From Verrucomicrobiales bacterium (GTDB taxonomy: Bacteria > Verrucomicrobiota > Verrucomicrobiia > Limisphaerales > JAQGOY01): a DNA stretch of 38,136 bases. The first letter of the stretch is position 1; every line of letters starts with the position of its first letter. Positions 16,122-24,108 of this stretch are shown in pieces. The notes under the pieces were generated by a model that did not search any database, was not told the DNA's origin, and saw only the letters and a program-made list of their open reading frames with translations. Both the position numbers and the translations under genes were made by a program. The stretch is taken from assembly GCA_028293375.1 (NCBI GenBank), contig JAQGOY010000154.1:1-38136 (forward strand). Direction: 5' to 3'.

Positions 16122-17672
16122 TTGAAATCTGCTGACAAAAAACAAACCAAGGAAGACTACAATCGCTTCCGGGCGTTATCATGGACTCGTCTTTGGACAG
16201 AGGAAGTTCCGTTGTTTAATCAGGGGTCTCCAGAACAGCGACTGGATAATGTTGCCTTGATTCGGGCCGTTGGAGTCGTTTTTATTGAATCAGGCTCTCC
16301 CTCGCAAAAAGCAGAAGTAAGGACCTGGCTTCTCGATCTTTTGAACGATCCACAGGAAAGGATTCGACGTTATGCGGTCAGTGCTCTGCCTAAAATTGGC
16401 GCCGGGTTGGAAGAAGAAGCTGCATTTATTTCACTTCTCCAACGTACCACCTCTCCCATCGAGAAGAAGTTCGTCTCCGAGGCCCTCAATAAAATCGGGG
16501 GTTCGGCTACCATCAAAAACTTTGATAAGCTCCTCCTTTCTTCCCATACTCAACAAAAGGTCAAGGCGGCCGTGGCGCGTTCAGAGTCTCCCAGTTCCAT
16601 ACGGCTTTATGCCAACGTCGAGACATCGGATACCTTAGCCATCAGTCTTCGCTGCCGATTGGGCCTTGAAAAAATCCTGTGCGAAGAAGTCGAGGAACTC
16701 GGACGGAAAACACACGGACTCAAAGTAAGTGCAATCCAACCAGGCGTGGTCACAGTCATTCGTGCCGCTCCTTTTAACCTCGCTTCCTTGTTCGCTTTGC
16801 GTTGCTTCGATACGCTTGGGTTTGTTCTTGCCAGCGTTCCCTTTCCAAAACCAGAAGGGCATGTCGACGCTATCGCTCGCATTATCACCTCACCGGGCGC
16901 GAAATTTCTGTTTCAAACCCTGACGGAGGGGTCCATTCGTTATCGTCTTGATTATGTTTCCAAAGGCCATCAACGCAGCCTGGTTAAATCGATTGCTGAT
17001 CAGGCCTTTAAGCTGGATCCCAGCATTTTAAACGATTCACGCAGCGCTCCCTGGGTTGTGGAAGTCTATCCGTTGGGCAAAGGATACTCTGTGGAGTTGG
17101 CTCCAAAGCTTGCCGATCCTCGTTTATTTTATCGATTGCATGACGTGCCGGCATCCTCTCACCCTCCGCTTGCGGCCTGCATGGCGCGACTGGCAGGCAA
17201 TCCAGCCAACGATATCATTTGGGATCCATTCTGCGGGGCTGGGCTGGAACTCGTGGAGCGAACTCTGCGCGGAGGCGTGACCAAGGTTTATGGAACTGAC
17301 CTGAGTACAGAAGCAGTCTTGATTGCTCACGATAACTTTTCCGCCGCGAATCTCTCTGGAGTCGATTCTCGATTCGTCGCCTGTGATTTCCGGCAATTCG
17401 CGACTTTCGAAAAGCTCGAGCCTGGCTCGCTTTCCCTGATCATCACCAATCCTCCCATGGGGAAAAGAGTTCCGGTGGAAAATCTGAAGGTCCTCATCCA
17501 TGATCTCTTTGCCGAAGCCGCAAGGCTTCTAAAACCGGGCGGCAGATTAATATTTGCCAACCCGTTGTGGATGGAATCCCCGGAACTGACCTTGCGATTA
17601 CAATACCGTCAAACTGTCGATTTTAACGGCTTTAATTGTCGTTTAGAAAAATACAACAAACTCCCGCGCTGA
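16122..17672 (+). CDS. HEAT-repeat / THUMP / class I SAM methyltransferase fusion (Trm14/TrmN/RlmL-like)
   Basis: 516 aa. Residues about 20-140 look like HEAT repeats (LLDLLNDPQERIRRYAVSAL). Residues about 155-330 resemble the THUMP-containing RNA-binding region of tRNA/rRNA methyltransferases (DYVSKGHQRSLVKSIADQAF; SSHPPLAACMARLAG). The rest is a Rossmann methyltransferase with the SAM motif WDPFCGAGLELVER, the acidic GTDLSTEAV strand and catalytic motif IV NPPMG. The likely role is base N-methylation of structured RNA (N2-guanosine in the closest families). An in-frame TGA lies at 16116-16118 and the next ATG is deep inside the gene, so translation must begin at a near-cognate codon, most simply TTG 16122. 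The HEAT fusion is unusual. Confidence 0.8.
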   Translation: MKSADKKQTKEDYNRFRALSWTRLWTEEVPLFNQGSPEQRLDNVALIRAVGVVFIESGSPSQKAEVRTWLLDLLNDPQERIRRYAVSALPKIGAGLEEEAAFISLLQRTTSPIEKKFVSEALNKIGGSATIKNFDKLLLSSHTQQKVKAAVARSESPSSIRLYANVETSDTLAISLRCRLGLEKILCEEVEELGRKTHGLKVSAIQPGVVTVIRAAPFNLASLFALRCFDTLGFVLASVPFPKPEGHVDAIARIITSPGAKFLFQTLTEGSIRYRLDYVSKGHQRSLVKSIADQAFKLDPSILNDSRSAPWVVEVYPLGKGYSVELAPKLADPRLFYRLHDVPASSHPPLAACMARLAGNPANDIIWDPFCGAGLELVERTLRGGVTKVYGTDLSTEAVLIAHDNFSAANLSGVDSRFVACDFRQFATFEKLEPGSLSLIITNPPMGKRVPVENLKVLIHDLFAEAARLLKPGGRLIFANPLWMESPELTLRLQYRQTVDFNGFNCRLEKYNKLPR

Positions 17673-18002
17673 ACTTCGCAGCCGATTACGGAAGGTTTGT
17701 TCAACTCAACTTCGTCGACGTCCATGTCTTTTTCCCAGCCTGATGGAATGCCATTTGCAATTACTTAATTTCATGTACGTATAATTGTTAGCGCTTCTAT
17801 TGCGAAGCAATTTCGAACCCGCTCCCACATTCTTCCCAATGACAGACTCGTCTGAAGGCAACTGATTTACAAACGGGCAGTGAGCGAATGCTTCATCAAA
17901 AAGGCAGGATTGCAGATTACCAGCTCCTCCTGTTGCTCTATAGACCGTCCTTCTCTGGCCACCCACAATGTAGAACGGCAGCCGAAATTCGCCTCCAATA
18001 TT
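17673..18002. other. Intergenic region upstream of the giant secreted protein
   Basis: About 330 bp with no convincing gene. The frame of the downstream protein stays open back to a GTG at 17880, but its signal peptide begins at the ATG at 18003, so 17880-18002 is treated as leader. No strong terminator for the methyltransferase gene and no near-consensus promoter were found. Confidence 0.5.
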
Positions 18003-20753
18003 ATGAACTCACCAAACACTATTATTCCTCCTTTACTGGTGCGCTCCAATTGGCGCCAGAATTTTACTCGATTTTTCTGTTTCCTCGTCGCCATTTCCTG
18101 CATGGCCAATGTCACTCCCTCCGCCCATGCTTCCATAGTCAGTGTGAAGGACTGCGATTGCGCTACGTTCACCATCCAGCTGGTCGGTTACCCCAACAAT
18201 CCCGCCGACACCTATGTGGTGAAGCTCAGCAGGTTCTCCACTAATGGGAGCAAACTCGCTCCCATTGAAGTGGCAAGCACTTATAGTTTCGCGGCCCAAA
18301 CCATGACCCTCGTTAGAACCCCAGCGATTATTGGCGCTTCTTATTGGATCGAAATTTTTCGAAATGGAGTCATTTTTTCCAACCAAAGTATTATCGTCTG
18401 TGCCTGCGATCTGGATTGCGGTAATCCTCAAATCCTTCTAACCCAGGATTGCCCGCTTGTCCCGGTGGCGGCTGGTGGACTCCTTACTTACAGTGGCACG
18501 GTGAGAAACTCCGGGAACGTAACCCTTTCCAACGTTGTCGTCCTTAACAACCGCAGTCAGACGGCCACTATCACTTCGGCTTCCTTTGTCAGACTCGATG
18601 CCACTTCGCAGGGCAACTGGAAAAATGTCTATGGGGTTGATGGCTACAATATCATCGGCAACGCAGCCAGTTATCCGAGCTATGCAAACGTGACCCCCGC
18701 CGGCAAATTCGATTACACCTGGTCTACTTCAACCAACAATATTCGAGCACTTCAAAAAGTAAGCTCCACAGATCGCGTTATTGCCACCTGGTATGCTCCA
18801 GTTAGTTTTAGCATTCGGATGAACCTTACAGATGGGTTAAAGCATCGCGTGGCCCTCTACGCCGTCGATTGGGATACCACGGCCAGATCCGAAAAATTCG
18901 ATATTATCGACACCGTCACAGGTGTTGTTTTGAATAGCCAAACCCTTTCCCAATTCAACGGTGGCACTTACCTGGTCTGGGATCTTGCAGGAAATATCAC
19001 CATCCGCGTAACCCACCTGGCCGGTAATAACGCAGTCATCATGGGACTCTTTTTCGATCCCACTCCTGTATTCACCATCGCTTCACTGGCACCGGGTGCA
19101 TCTGCAAACTTCACCGGCAGCTTCATTGCTCCCGCCGATTGTTCTGTCACCAGCATTTCCACTGCGTCCGGTGTCACCGTCTGTGGCGCTAAAGTCACCC
19201 ATTCTTTGACAGAAACGTGCACCGTCAGCACTACTCCGGCAATTTCCATTGCTGAAATTTGCCCCTCCAGCCCGATCCTTGCTGGAACGACCGTCTTTTT
19301 CGGGGGATTGATCAGCAACACGGGTGACGTCGCCCTGACGAATATCCGGGTGTCAAGCAGCGAAGCCGGAGGCAATTCAGTCTTTGGTCCTTTCTCGCTG
19401 GCTCCTGGCGGTTCCACCAATTTCGCTGGCAATTATATCGCGTCGGCTTCCAGTCCGAAAACGAACTCCAGCATCCTGACCAATATCACCAGCGTGATCG
19501 TGACGAACACCACCACCATTATCACTACCAACAGCGTTGTAACCGTCACGAATACGGGTGCAACCATGTTTGGAACCATCAACTCGCTTTCTTCAACGTC
19601 GGTCGATCATTTCATCGTTGGCTCTAATTTTAATGGATTGGCCTATGCAGGAGAGGATCACGGTTACGGTGCCACCGATTTTTACTCCACCCGCAAAACG
19701 ATCACCGGAGCCTCGTTCTTTGATACTATCACGGCCAGCACCGCCACGACCACGGACCGGTTTGATGCCAGCAGCCGCAACTTCGATTCGCTCGCCTATG
19801 CCGCGCCCGATCTCGGTTACGGACCCCTGCTCTTCTATTATCTGAGCCATGACAACGCTGGCGTATCGACATTTGGCAGCATCACACCGGGAGGAACAGT
19901 GGGAGTTCTCTCCGACCATTTTGTGGCAGGTAATAGGTTTGACGCACTGACTTTCGCTGCCACCGACGTTGGCTACGGCGCCAACCTGTTTTATTATGTC
20001 CGGCACGATTCCAGTGGACTTTCAACATTCGGAACCCTAAACCCGGCCCTTCCCGGCACCATGACGGATCGATTCACCATAGGAACCAATGTGGATGCGC
20101 TTGTTTTCACGGATCTGATCGCTCCAGGCTACGGCGCCAACAATTTCTACTTTTTGCGCCACGATGCGGCAGGACTCTCAACTTTCGGAACCATCCTCGT
20201 AACCGGCCTCAACACGGGTACTACCACAGATCGCTTTCAAGTGGGGACCAACGCAACTGAACTGAGCTTCACCGCAACCGATGTGGGCTTTGGCCCCAAT
20301 CTCTTTTACTTCCTTCGAGCAGGAAGCAGCGGCCTGCAAACCAATGTGGTGGACATGTTTACCACAAACTCGGTTTTTACTTTGGTCACCAACTCGATAA
20401 CGGCATACCTCACCAACAATGTCATCAGCTTTACCGCCACCAACACGATAACTGTCACTGGCTTTGATGTTTGCCAGGGCCGCGCCGTGATTGCAGCCAC
20501 CCAGTGCACCAGTTCCGTCGTGCTGCCCTTTGTTCCCATCACCGAAGTGCCCGGCATGGCCGGTGGTAATTTCGGGTTCGCTTTTGCGAGCGAGGTGGGG
20601 AAATATTACACCGTCCAATACAAAGATTCGCTCAGCGACGTTAGCTGGAGTACTTTGCAAATTGTGTTAGGCACAGGCGGCAATTTTGTGATCGTGGACC
20701 CGACAACGACTCAACATGCTATGCGGTTCTATCGGGTCATTCCAACACCTTAG
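18003..20753 (+). CDS. Giant secreted repeat protein: DUF11-like domains with inserted shared domain, then five ~50-aa repeats
   Basis: 916 aa from the ATG at 18003, chosen because it gives a normal signal peptide (RFFCFLVAISCMANVTPSAHA); the open frame begins earlier at 17880. The order after the signal is a Cys-containing domain (VKDCDCATF to VCACDLDCG), then the first half of a DUF11-like domain (ILLTQDCPLVPVAAGG). An inserted domain of ~160 aa (about 18582-19062) follows, then the second half of the DUF11-like domain (ASLAPGASANFTG). A second, uninterrupted DUF11-like domain (ISIAEICPSSPILAG), a Thr/Asn-rich linker, five repeats (19566-20336) and a C-terminal YTVQYKDSL/RFYRV module complete it. 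No transmembrane anchor or PEP-CTERM tail is visible. An adhesin or surface-structure role is plausible but unproven. Confidence 0.8.
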   Translation: MNSPNTIIPPLLVRSNWRQNFTRFFCFLVAISCMANVTPSAHASIVSVKDCDCATFTIQLVGYPNNPADTYVVKLSRFSTNGSKLAPIEVASTYSFAAQTMTLVRTPAIIGASYWIEIFRNGVIFSNQSIIVCACDLDCGNPQILLTQDCPLVPVAAGGLLTYSGTVRNSGNVTLSNVVVLNNRSQTATITSASFVRLDATSQGNWKNVYGVDGYNIIGNAASYPSYANVTPAGKFDYTWSTSTNNIRALQKVSSTDRVIATWYAPVSFSIRMNLTDGLKHRVALYAVDWDTTARSEKFDIIDTVTGVVLNSQTLSQFNGGTYLVWDLAGNITIRVTHLAGNNAVIMGLFFDPTPVFTIASLAPGASANFTGSFIAPADCSVTSISTASGVTVCGAKVTHSLTETCTVSTTPAISIAEICPSSPILAGTTVFFGGLISNTGDVALTNIRVSSSEAGGNSVFGPFSLAPGGSTNFAGNYIASASSPKTNSSILTNITSVIVTNTTTIITTNSVVTVTNTGATMFGTINSLSSTSVDHFIVGSNFNGLAYAGEDHGYGATDFYSTRKTITGASFFDTITASTATTTDRFDASSRNFDSLAYAAPDLGYGPLLFYYLSHDNAGVSTFGSITPGGTVGVLSDHFVAGNRFDALTFAATDVGYGANLFYYVRHDSSGLSTFGTLNPALPGTMTDRFTIGTNVDALVFTDLIAPGYGANNFYFLRHDAAGLSTFGTILVTGLNTGTTTDRFQVGTNATELSFTATDVGFGPNLFYFLRAGSSGLQTNVVDMFTTNSVFTLVTNSITAYLTNNVISFTATNTITVTGFDVCQGRAVIAATQCTSSVVLPFVPITEVPGMAGGNFGFAFASEVGKYYTVQYKDSLSDVSWSTLQIVLGTGGNFVIVDPTTTQHAMRFYRVIPTP
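18582..19062 (+). other. Shared ~160-aa domain, copy 1 (inserted in a DUF11-like domain)
   Basis: Encodes the module with the pattern NWKNVYGVDGYNIIG, IRALQ, NLTDGLKHRVALYAVDWD, FNGGTYLVWDLAGNITI and NNAVIMGLFFD. The same pattern recurs in the opposite-strand giant protein at 21566-22068. It is listed separately because it links the two genes. Confidence 0.8.
19566..20336 (+). repeat. Five tandem ~50-aa coding repeats
   Basis: Units begin near 19566, 19716, 19866, 20022 and 20177, with a period of about 150-156 nt. Each encodes a core like STFGTI, then TDRF or a variant (VDHF, SDHF), then a segment such as FDALTFAATDVGYG and ANLFYYVRHD. Units 3-5 are the most regular; unit 1 is the most divergent. 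The nucleotide sequences have drifted, so the repeats are old and kept at protein level. The period and alternating hydrophobic strands suggest small beta-sheet blades, possibly of a propeller. Confidence 0.85.
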
Positions 20754-20764
20754 TTCTCGACCGG

Positions 20765-21245
20765 AGCCCACGAGGCTCCAAAGATGGGGGGCAGCTCGCA
20801 TTGATCGCTGACCCATCTTTGAAACCATGAAATATCAATGGATTTTGCATTGGCCAGTGCTCGAAATAACTGACTATGAGAATACGATGCAGATAGAAAC
20901 TTTTCGGGAGCAGAATTCGCCTTCGACATGCAGAGTTGATGGTCATGATGCTGTGTCTGGTGAAATGAATATTTCATTCATGCCCCCGACCCTGTGCAGT
21001 GATGTTAGCGAAATACCTAACCCCAGTGCACCAGAGCTGGTCGATGAAAATGTTTTCCAACACCTGGTGAGCCGCAGGTTGATCAAAAACCGCTGACGCT
21101 TTGCGCAAAAGCTGGTGCTTCCCCTGCGTCAGTTGGTGCGAATGCACTTTATATCGCTCTGAGATTTGGTTGAGCCTTATCTGGGCGTTGATGAATGCAA
21201 AGCCACCTTGGCTCCGAAGACCGCCGGTTCCTTCGTTCGTTGTGG
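20765..21245 (-). pseudogene. Degraded IS3-family transposase (OrfA, possibly start of OrfB)
   Basis: On the minus strand one frame reads QRTKEPAVFGAKVAL (about 21198-21245), the start of an IS3-type OrfA helix-turn-helix (consensus like FKAKVAL). A second frame then reads LNQISERYKVHSHQLTQGK followed by HQLLRKASAVFD, the next part of the same domain. The gap between AKVAL (21198) and LNQ (21174) is 23 nt where 24 would keep frame, so a single-base deletion broke the gene. Further on, about 20770-20805, SDQCELPP and GASW resemble the RRQCELLG...SW start of OrfB; this part is tentative. Stops and lost residues (QGK for QWK) show it is inactive. No terminal repeats were found. Confidence 0.65.
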
Positions 21246-21339
21246 CTTCAAAATGCGAGCCCCGGTGGTTCAAAGCGCTTACGCGCTCGGTCGAAGTGCC
21301 CGAGGATCCAGTTTGAGGCTTCGCCCAGGTTGCCTGCTT

Positions 21340-24108
21340 TTATGGAAGGGCTTTGGCTCGGTAGAATTTCAAGAATTGGCCGCTGGATGGAACCTGAAAG
21401 GTATAGGGGCTTGTGGCAAATACATTGGTGGCAACACTGGTCCAGGCTACAAAATCACTCGAACTTTGGAGCAAGATGGTGTCTCCGATTTGCGCACTCA
21501 CCGGAATGTTTGCCGAGCCGCTGATGAGTTGGATGGTACCTACTGTCGGGGGTGGCGTGGAAGGTTGGGAAAAAAAGATGCCGCTCAAGACCGCGTTGGC
21601 GCCAGTGACTCGCGATGTCAGGGATAGTGTCACGTGTCCGCTTAATTCCACCACCCAATAGACTCCTGAACCGAAGTTGCTAATGTTTTGGGTCATTAGC
21701 ACTGCGGAATTGGTGGCGTTAATAATCGAGACATCCTGGTTGCGATTAAGTCCATCCCAATCAACAAAGTAAAAGGCGACGCGATGACTCTTGCCGTCGG
21801 TGAAATTCAGATCCACATGAAATTGTTGACCGTACCAGGCTGCCGCGATTCGATCTATTCCGGCATTGCTGGTGAACAATGCTCGTGGATCAGTCACCGG
21901 CGAACCCCAGATGAAGAGACTGGAATCTGATGAAGTGGGTGTCACGTATGCAGGATTGGCAATCGTGGCACCCATGACGGAATAGCCTTCGATTCCATAA
22001 TTGCCAATCCAGGAACCGGACGAGGTCAAATCCAGTGCCACGGATTTTGCGGTTGCCTGGACAAATGTGGGTGGGACCGAAAAAGTACTTGCGCTGACTT
22101 CGGCTGAATAGAAAGAGAAACCGGAGGCATTGAAGCAACGGACCCGGTAATAATATTGCGTTCCAGCAGTTAATCCGGAATCCGAATAAAGGGTGGTGTT
22201 CGCAGGAAGAACAGCGACTTCGGAATAAGAGCCGGTGGCAATCCTTCTTTCGACGCGATATTCAGTTTCATCAATGGCGTTATCGGTCCAAACCAGCTTG
22301 ATGCTGGAGGTGGATTGGACGGTAGGCGAAAGTGCGGTTGGTCCATTGGGACCATTTTGGACAGGGATGGTAATATCGTCAAAAATGCCCTGGCTCATGT
22401 TGTAATAACTCCCACTTGCGGAGGTTTCCAATTTCACGGACCTGATCATATAAGAATAATTGCCAGAGCCAACAGGGTCGACGTAAGTAGCGGCAGTGAC
22501 CGGCGCTGTGGTCAATCGAGTAAACGGACCGGTCGAATTTCCTGCCCGGTAGATGTGGTAACCCAGACTTGCATCCGAGCTAGGATTCCAGGAAAGCGAA
22601 GCTCCGCCGCCGCCAGGGATGGCCTGAAAATTGGACGGTGGAGCCACCACGTGAAGTCGCAGGGAAGGGTCGCCCATGAGGGAAATGTGGACCTGGCGAT
22701 TACCCACAAATTGCGGCCAGTAAACCCCATTGGTTTTATTGTTTTGAGTGAGCCGGTTTCCATATCCCACGGTCTGTCCAAGGCCCATATGCTGGTAATA
22801 CCATTGCGGCAAGCCCGAGCAGGTGGCGGTAAGGGCATAACCGGACCCGAGGGCAGAGCGCAAAAAGTTGCTCTCATTATCCCAATCCCCATAATAACTG
22901 CCAAAAAACATGGTAAACACGGCCTTGATATCGTTGAGAGCAAAGTCGTCGGAGGCGCCCACCCCGTCGCAGGTAGTGTATTCTCCACCCCCGCAGGCAT
23001 AGCTCCAGAGATAACTCTGGCTGGTGGCAGCGTTGAAATAATTATCAGGAGCGGCGGTATCGATGTTATTGGCCCCAAAGAGCGGGCCAAAGTTGCGCCA
23101 ACCACAGGAGGCATAGGGAACGCCATCACTTAGCCCAAAATTATCCATGATCAACCCTCGCCGATTGGCCGCGATATTTTTATGCCTAAAATTGTGGTCT
23201 TTTACTAGGTATTGACGGAGCAAATCCAATTCCGACCGGGCAGGAATTTTATTTGCATAACAAGTGAGGTTGGAAAGGTCCACCCGGCCGACCTGGAGTC
23301 GAATGTCGGCAGGAATTTGGGACTGATCGAATTTGCCATCGCCCGGCACGTTCCAGTTTTCGGGGCGTTCGGCGGTCTTGGTATTTACAGAACTATCAGT
23401 CCAGGTGCCTGTCATGTCTCCGTAGTAAACATCGGCTGGCCAGGCACCCTTGTGATTGGCATGTTCATCGGGATTGATATTTCCGGAATACGGAACGGGA
23501 ACGTGGCCGAAAAGAAACACGGCCTCGGTGTTGCCCTGGTCAGCATTGTAATCATTTTTAATAATGCTCTTGATGGACGCAACGGTGGCACTCGGAGAAA
23601 CATCATGTCGAAGGACTGTCCAGCCATCCCCTACGAGATCCTGCTGCAGTTGATTTAATTCATTGACGAGTGAAGCGGCATAAGTGTTGGCGACAATCAA
23701 AATGATCCTGCCCCTATATTCGACCAATGGCAGTTTTATTCCGGTGTAAATATATCCCGTCCCTTTGTAGCCTTGAGTGGAAAATTTAACGATCTGGTAT
23801 TCATAACCGGCCCCGGTGGAAACCGAGGTATCAGCAAAGGAGTTGGCGCTCCCGCTCAAGGTGGCAAAACTGGATCCCCAAGTGGTAGCCGCGAGATTCT
23901 TGCGATAAATGACATAACTGCTGGCAGAAGTATCGCCTGGCCAGGCTAAATTGATTTGCACAGGGTTTTCCTGGACGATGGCGCTTACCTGGATAGCGTA
24001 ATCCGAAGGGGAATCCTGACCGCGCAGTGGGGCAACACTCAGAAAGAGAAGCAGAATCAAGCCGTGGAGGATCGCCTTTGTCCGAGGCAGGTGGACCGTA
24101 TTTTTCAT
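21340..24108 (-). CDS. Giant secreted protein: caspase/gingipain-like region, fibronectin III domains, shared domain
   Basis: 922 aa from the ATG at 24106-24108, chosen for its signal peptide (ILHGLILLLFLSVAPLRGQ); an upstream in-frame start at 24159 is less likely. An N-terminal FnIII-like module (residues ~30-110) is followed by a ~370-aa domain with IILIVANTYAASLVNEL, FLFGHVPVPYSG, LQVGRVDLSNL, LLRQYLVKDHNFRHK, SYACGGGEYTTC and VHISLMGDPSLRLH. The His in FGHVPV and the Cys in YACGGG are placed like the His-Cys dyad of peptidase C25/caspase-fold enzymes, but this is a motif-level inference. Two FnIII modules, the shared ~160-aa domain (21566-22068) and a C-terminal LQSSSDFVAWTSV/FYRAKALP module follow. 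It converges on the other giant gene across the IS3 remnant. Confidence 0.78.
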   Translation of the reverse strand: MKNTVHLPRTKAILHGLILLLFLSVAPLRGQDSPSDYAIQVSAIVQENPVQINLAWPGDTSASSYVIYRKNLAATTWGSSFATLSGSANSFADTSVSTGAGYEYQIVKFSTQGYKGTGYIYTGIKLPLVEYRGRIILIVANTYAASLVNELNQLQQDLVGDGWTVLRHDVSPSATVASIKSIIKNDYNADQGNTEAVFLFGHVPVPYSGNINPDEHANHKGAWPADVYYGDMTGTWTDSSVNTKTAERPENWNVPGDGKFDQSQIPADIRLQVGRVDLSNLTCYANKIPARSELDLLRQYLVKDHNFRHKNIAANRRGLIMDNFGLSDGVPYASCGWRNFGPLFGANNIDTAAPDNYFNAATSQSYLWSYACGGGEYTTCDGVGASDDFALNDIKAVFTMFFGSYYGDWDNESNFLRSALGSGYALTATCSGLPQWYYQHMGLGQTVGYGNRLTQNNKTNGVYWPQFVGNRQVHISLMGDPSLRLHVVAPPSNFQAIPGGGGASLSWNPSSDASLGYHIYRAGNSTGPFTRLTTAPVTAATYVDPVGSGNYSYMIRSVKLETSASGSYYNMSQGIFDDITIPVQNGPNGPTALSPTVQSTSSIKLVWTDNAIDETEYRVERRIATGSYSEVAVLPANTTLYSDSGLTAGTQYYYRVRCFNASGFSFYSAEVSASTFSVPPTFVQATAKSVALDLTSSGSWIGNYGIEGYSVMGATIANPAYVTPTSSDSSLFIWGSPVTDPRALFTSNAGIDRIAAAWYGQQFHVDLNFTDGKSHRVAFYFVDWDGLNRNQDVSIINATNSAVLMTQNISNFGSGVYWVVELSGHVTLSLTSRVTGANAVLSGIFFSQPSTPPPTVGTIQLISGSANIPVSAQIGDTILLQSSSDFVAWTSVATNVFATSPYTFQVPSSGQFLKFYRAKALP
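21566..22068 (-). other. Shared ~160-aa domain, copy 2
   Basis: Encodes the module with the pattern SWIGNYGIEGYSVMG, PRALF, NFTDGKSHRVAFYFVDWD, FGSGVYWVVELSGHVTL and GANAVLSGIFFS, colinear with copy 1 at 18582-19062. Here it is a free-standing domain after the last FnIII module. Confidence 0.8.

Noticed and set aside
17880-18002. Upstream extension of the giant repeat protein to a GTG start
   Set aside because: It would bury the signal peptide 40 residues inside the protein; the ATG at 18003 gives a normal N-terminus.
19566-20336. CRISPR-like array
   Set aside because: The periodicity is in protein sequence within one reading frame, with about 150-nt units and diverged DNA; no short identical direct repeats with spacers occur anywhere in the window.
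20700-20753. PEP-CTERM or other sorting tail at the end of the giant secreted protein
   Set aside because: The C-terminus (RFYRVIPTP) lacks the PEP motif, hydrophobic helix and basic end; no exosortase gene is in the window.
20780-20820. Hairpin AAAGATGGG/CCCATCTTT after the plus-strand giant gene as an intrinsic terminator
   Set aside because: The loop is over 20 nt and there is no following T-run on the plus strand; it lies in the IS remnant and may be chance. Kept only as a weak possibility.
22315-23133. 272-aa plus-strand open frame inside the minus-strand giant gene
   Set aside because: The minus frame continues through it with FnIII and caspase-like motifs; the plus frame lacks any domain or ribosome-binding site.
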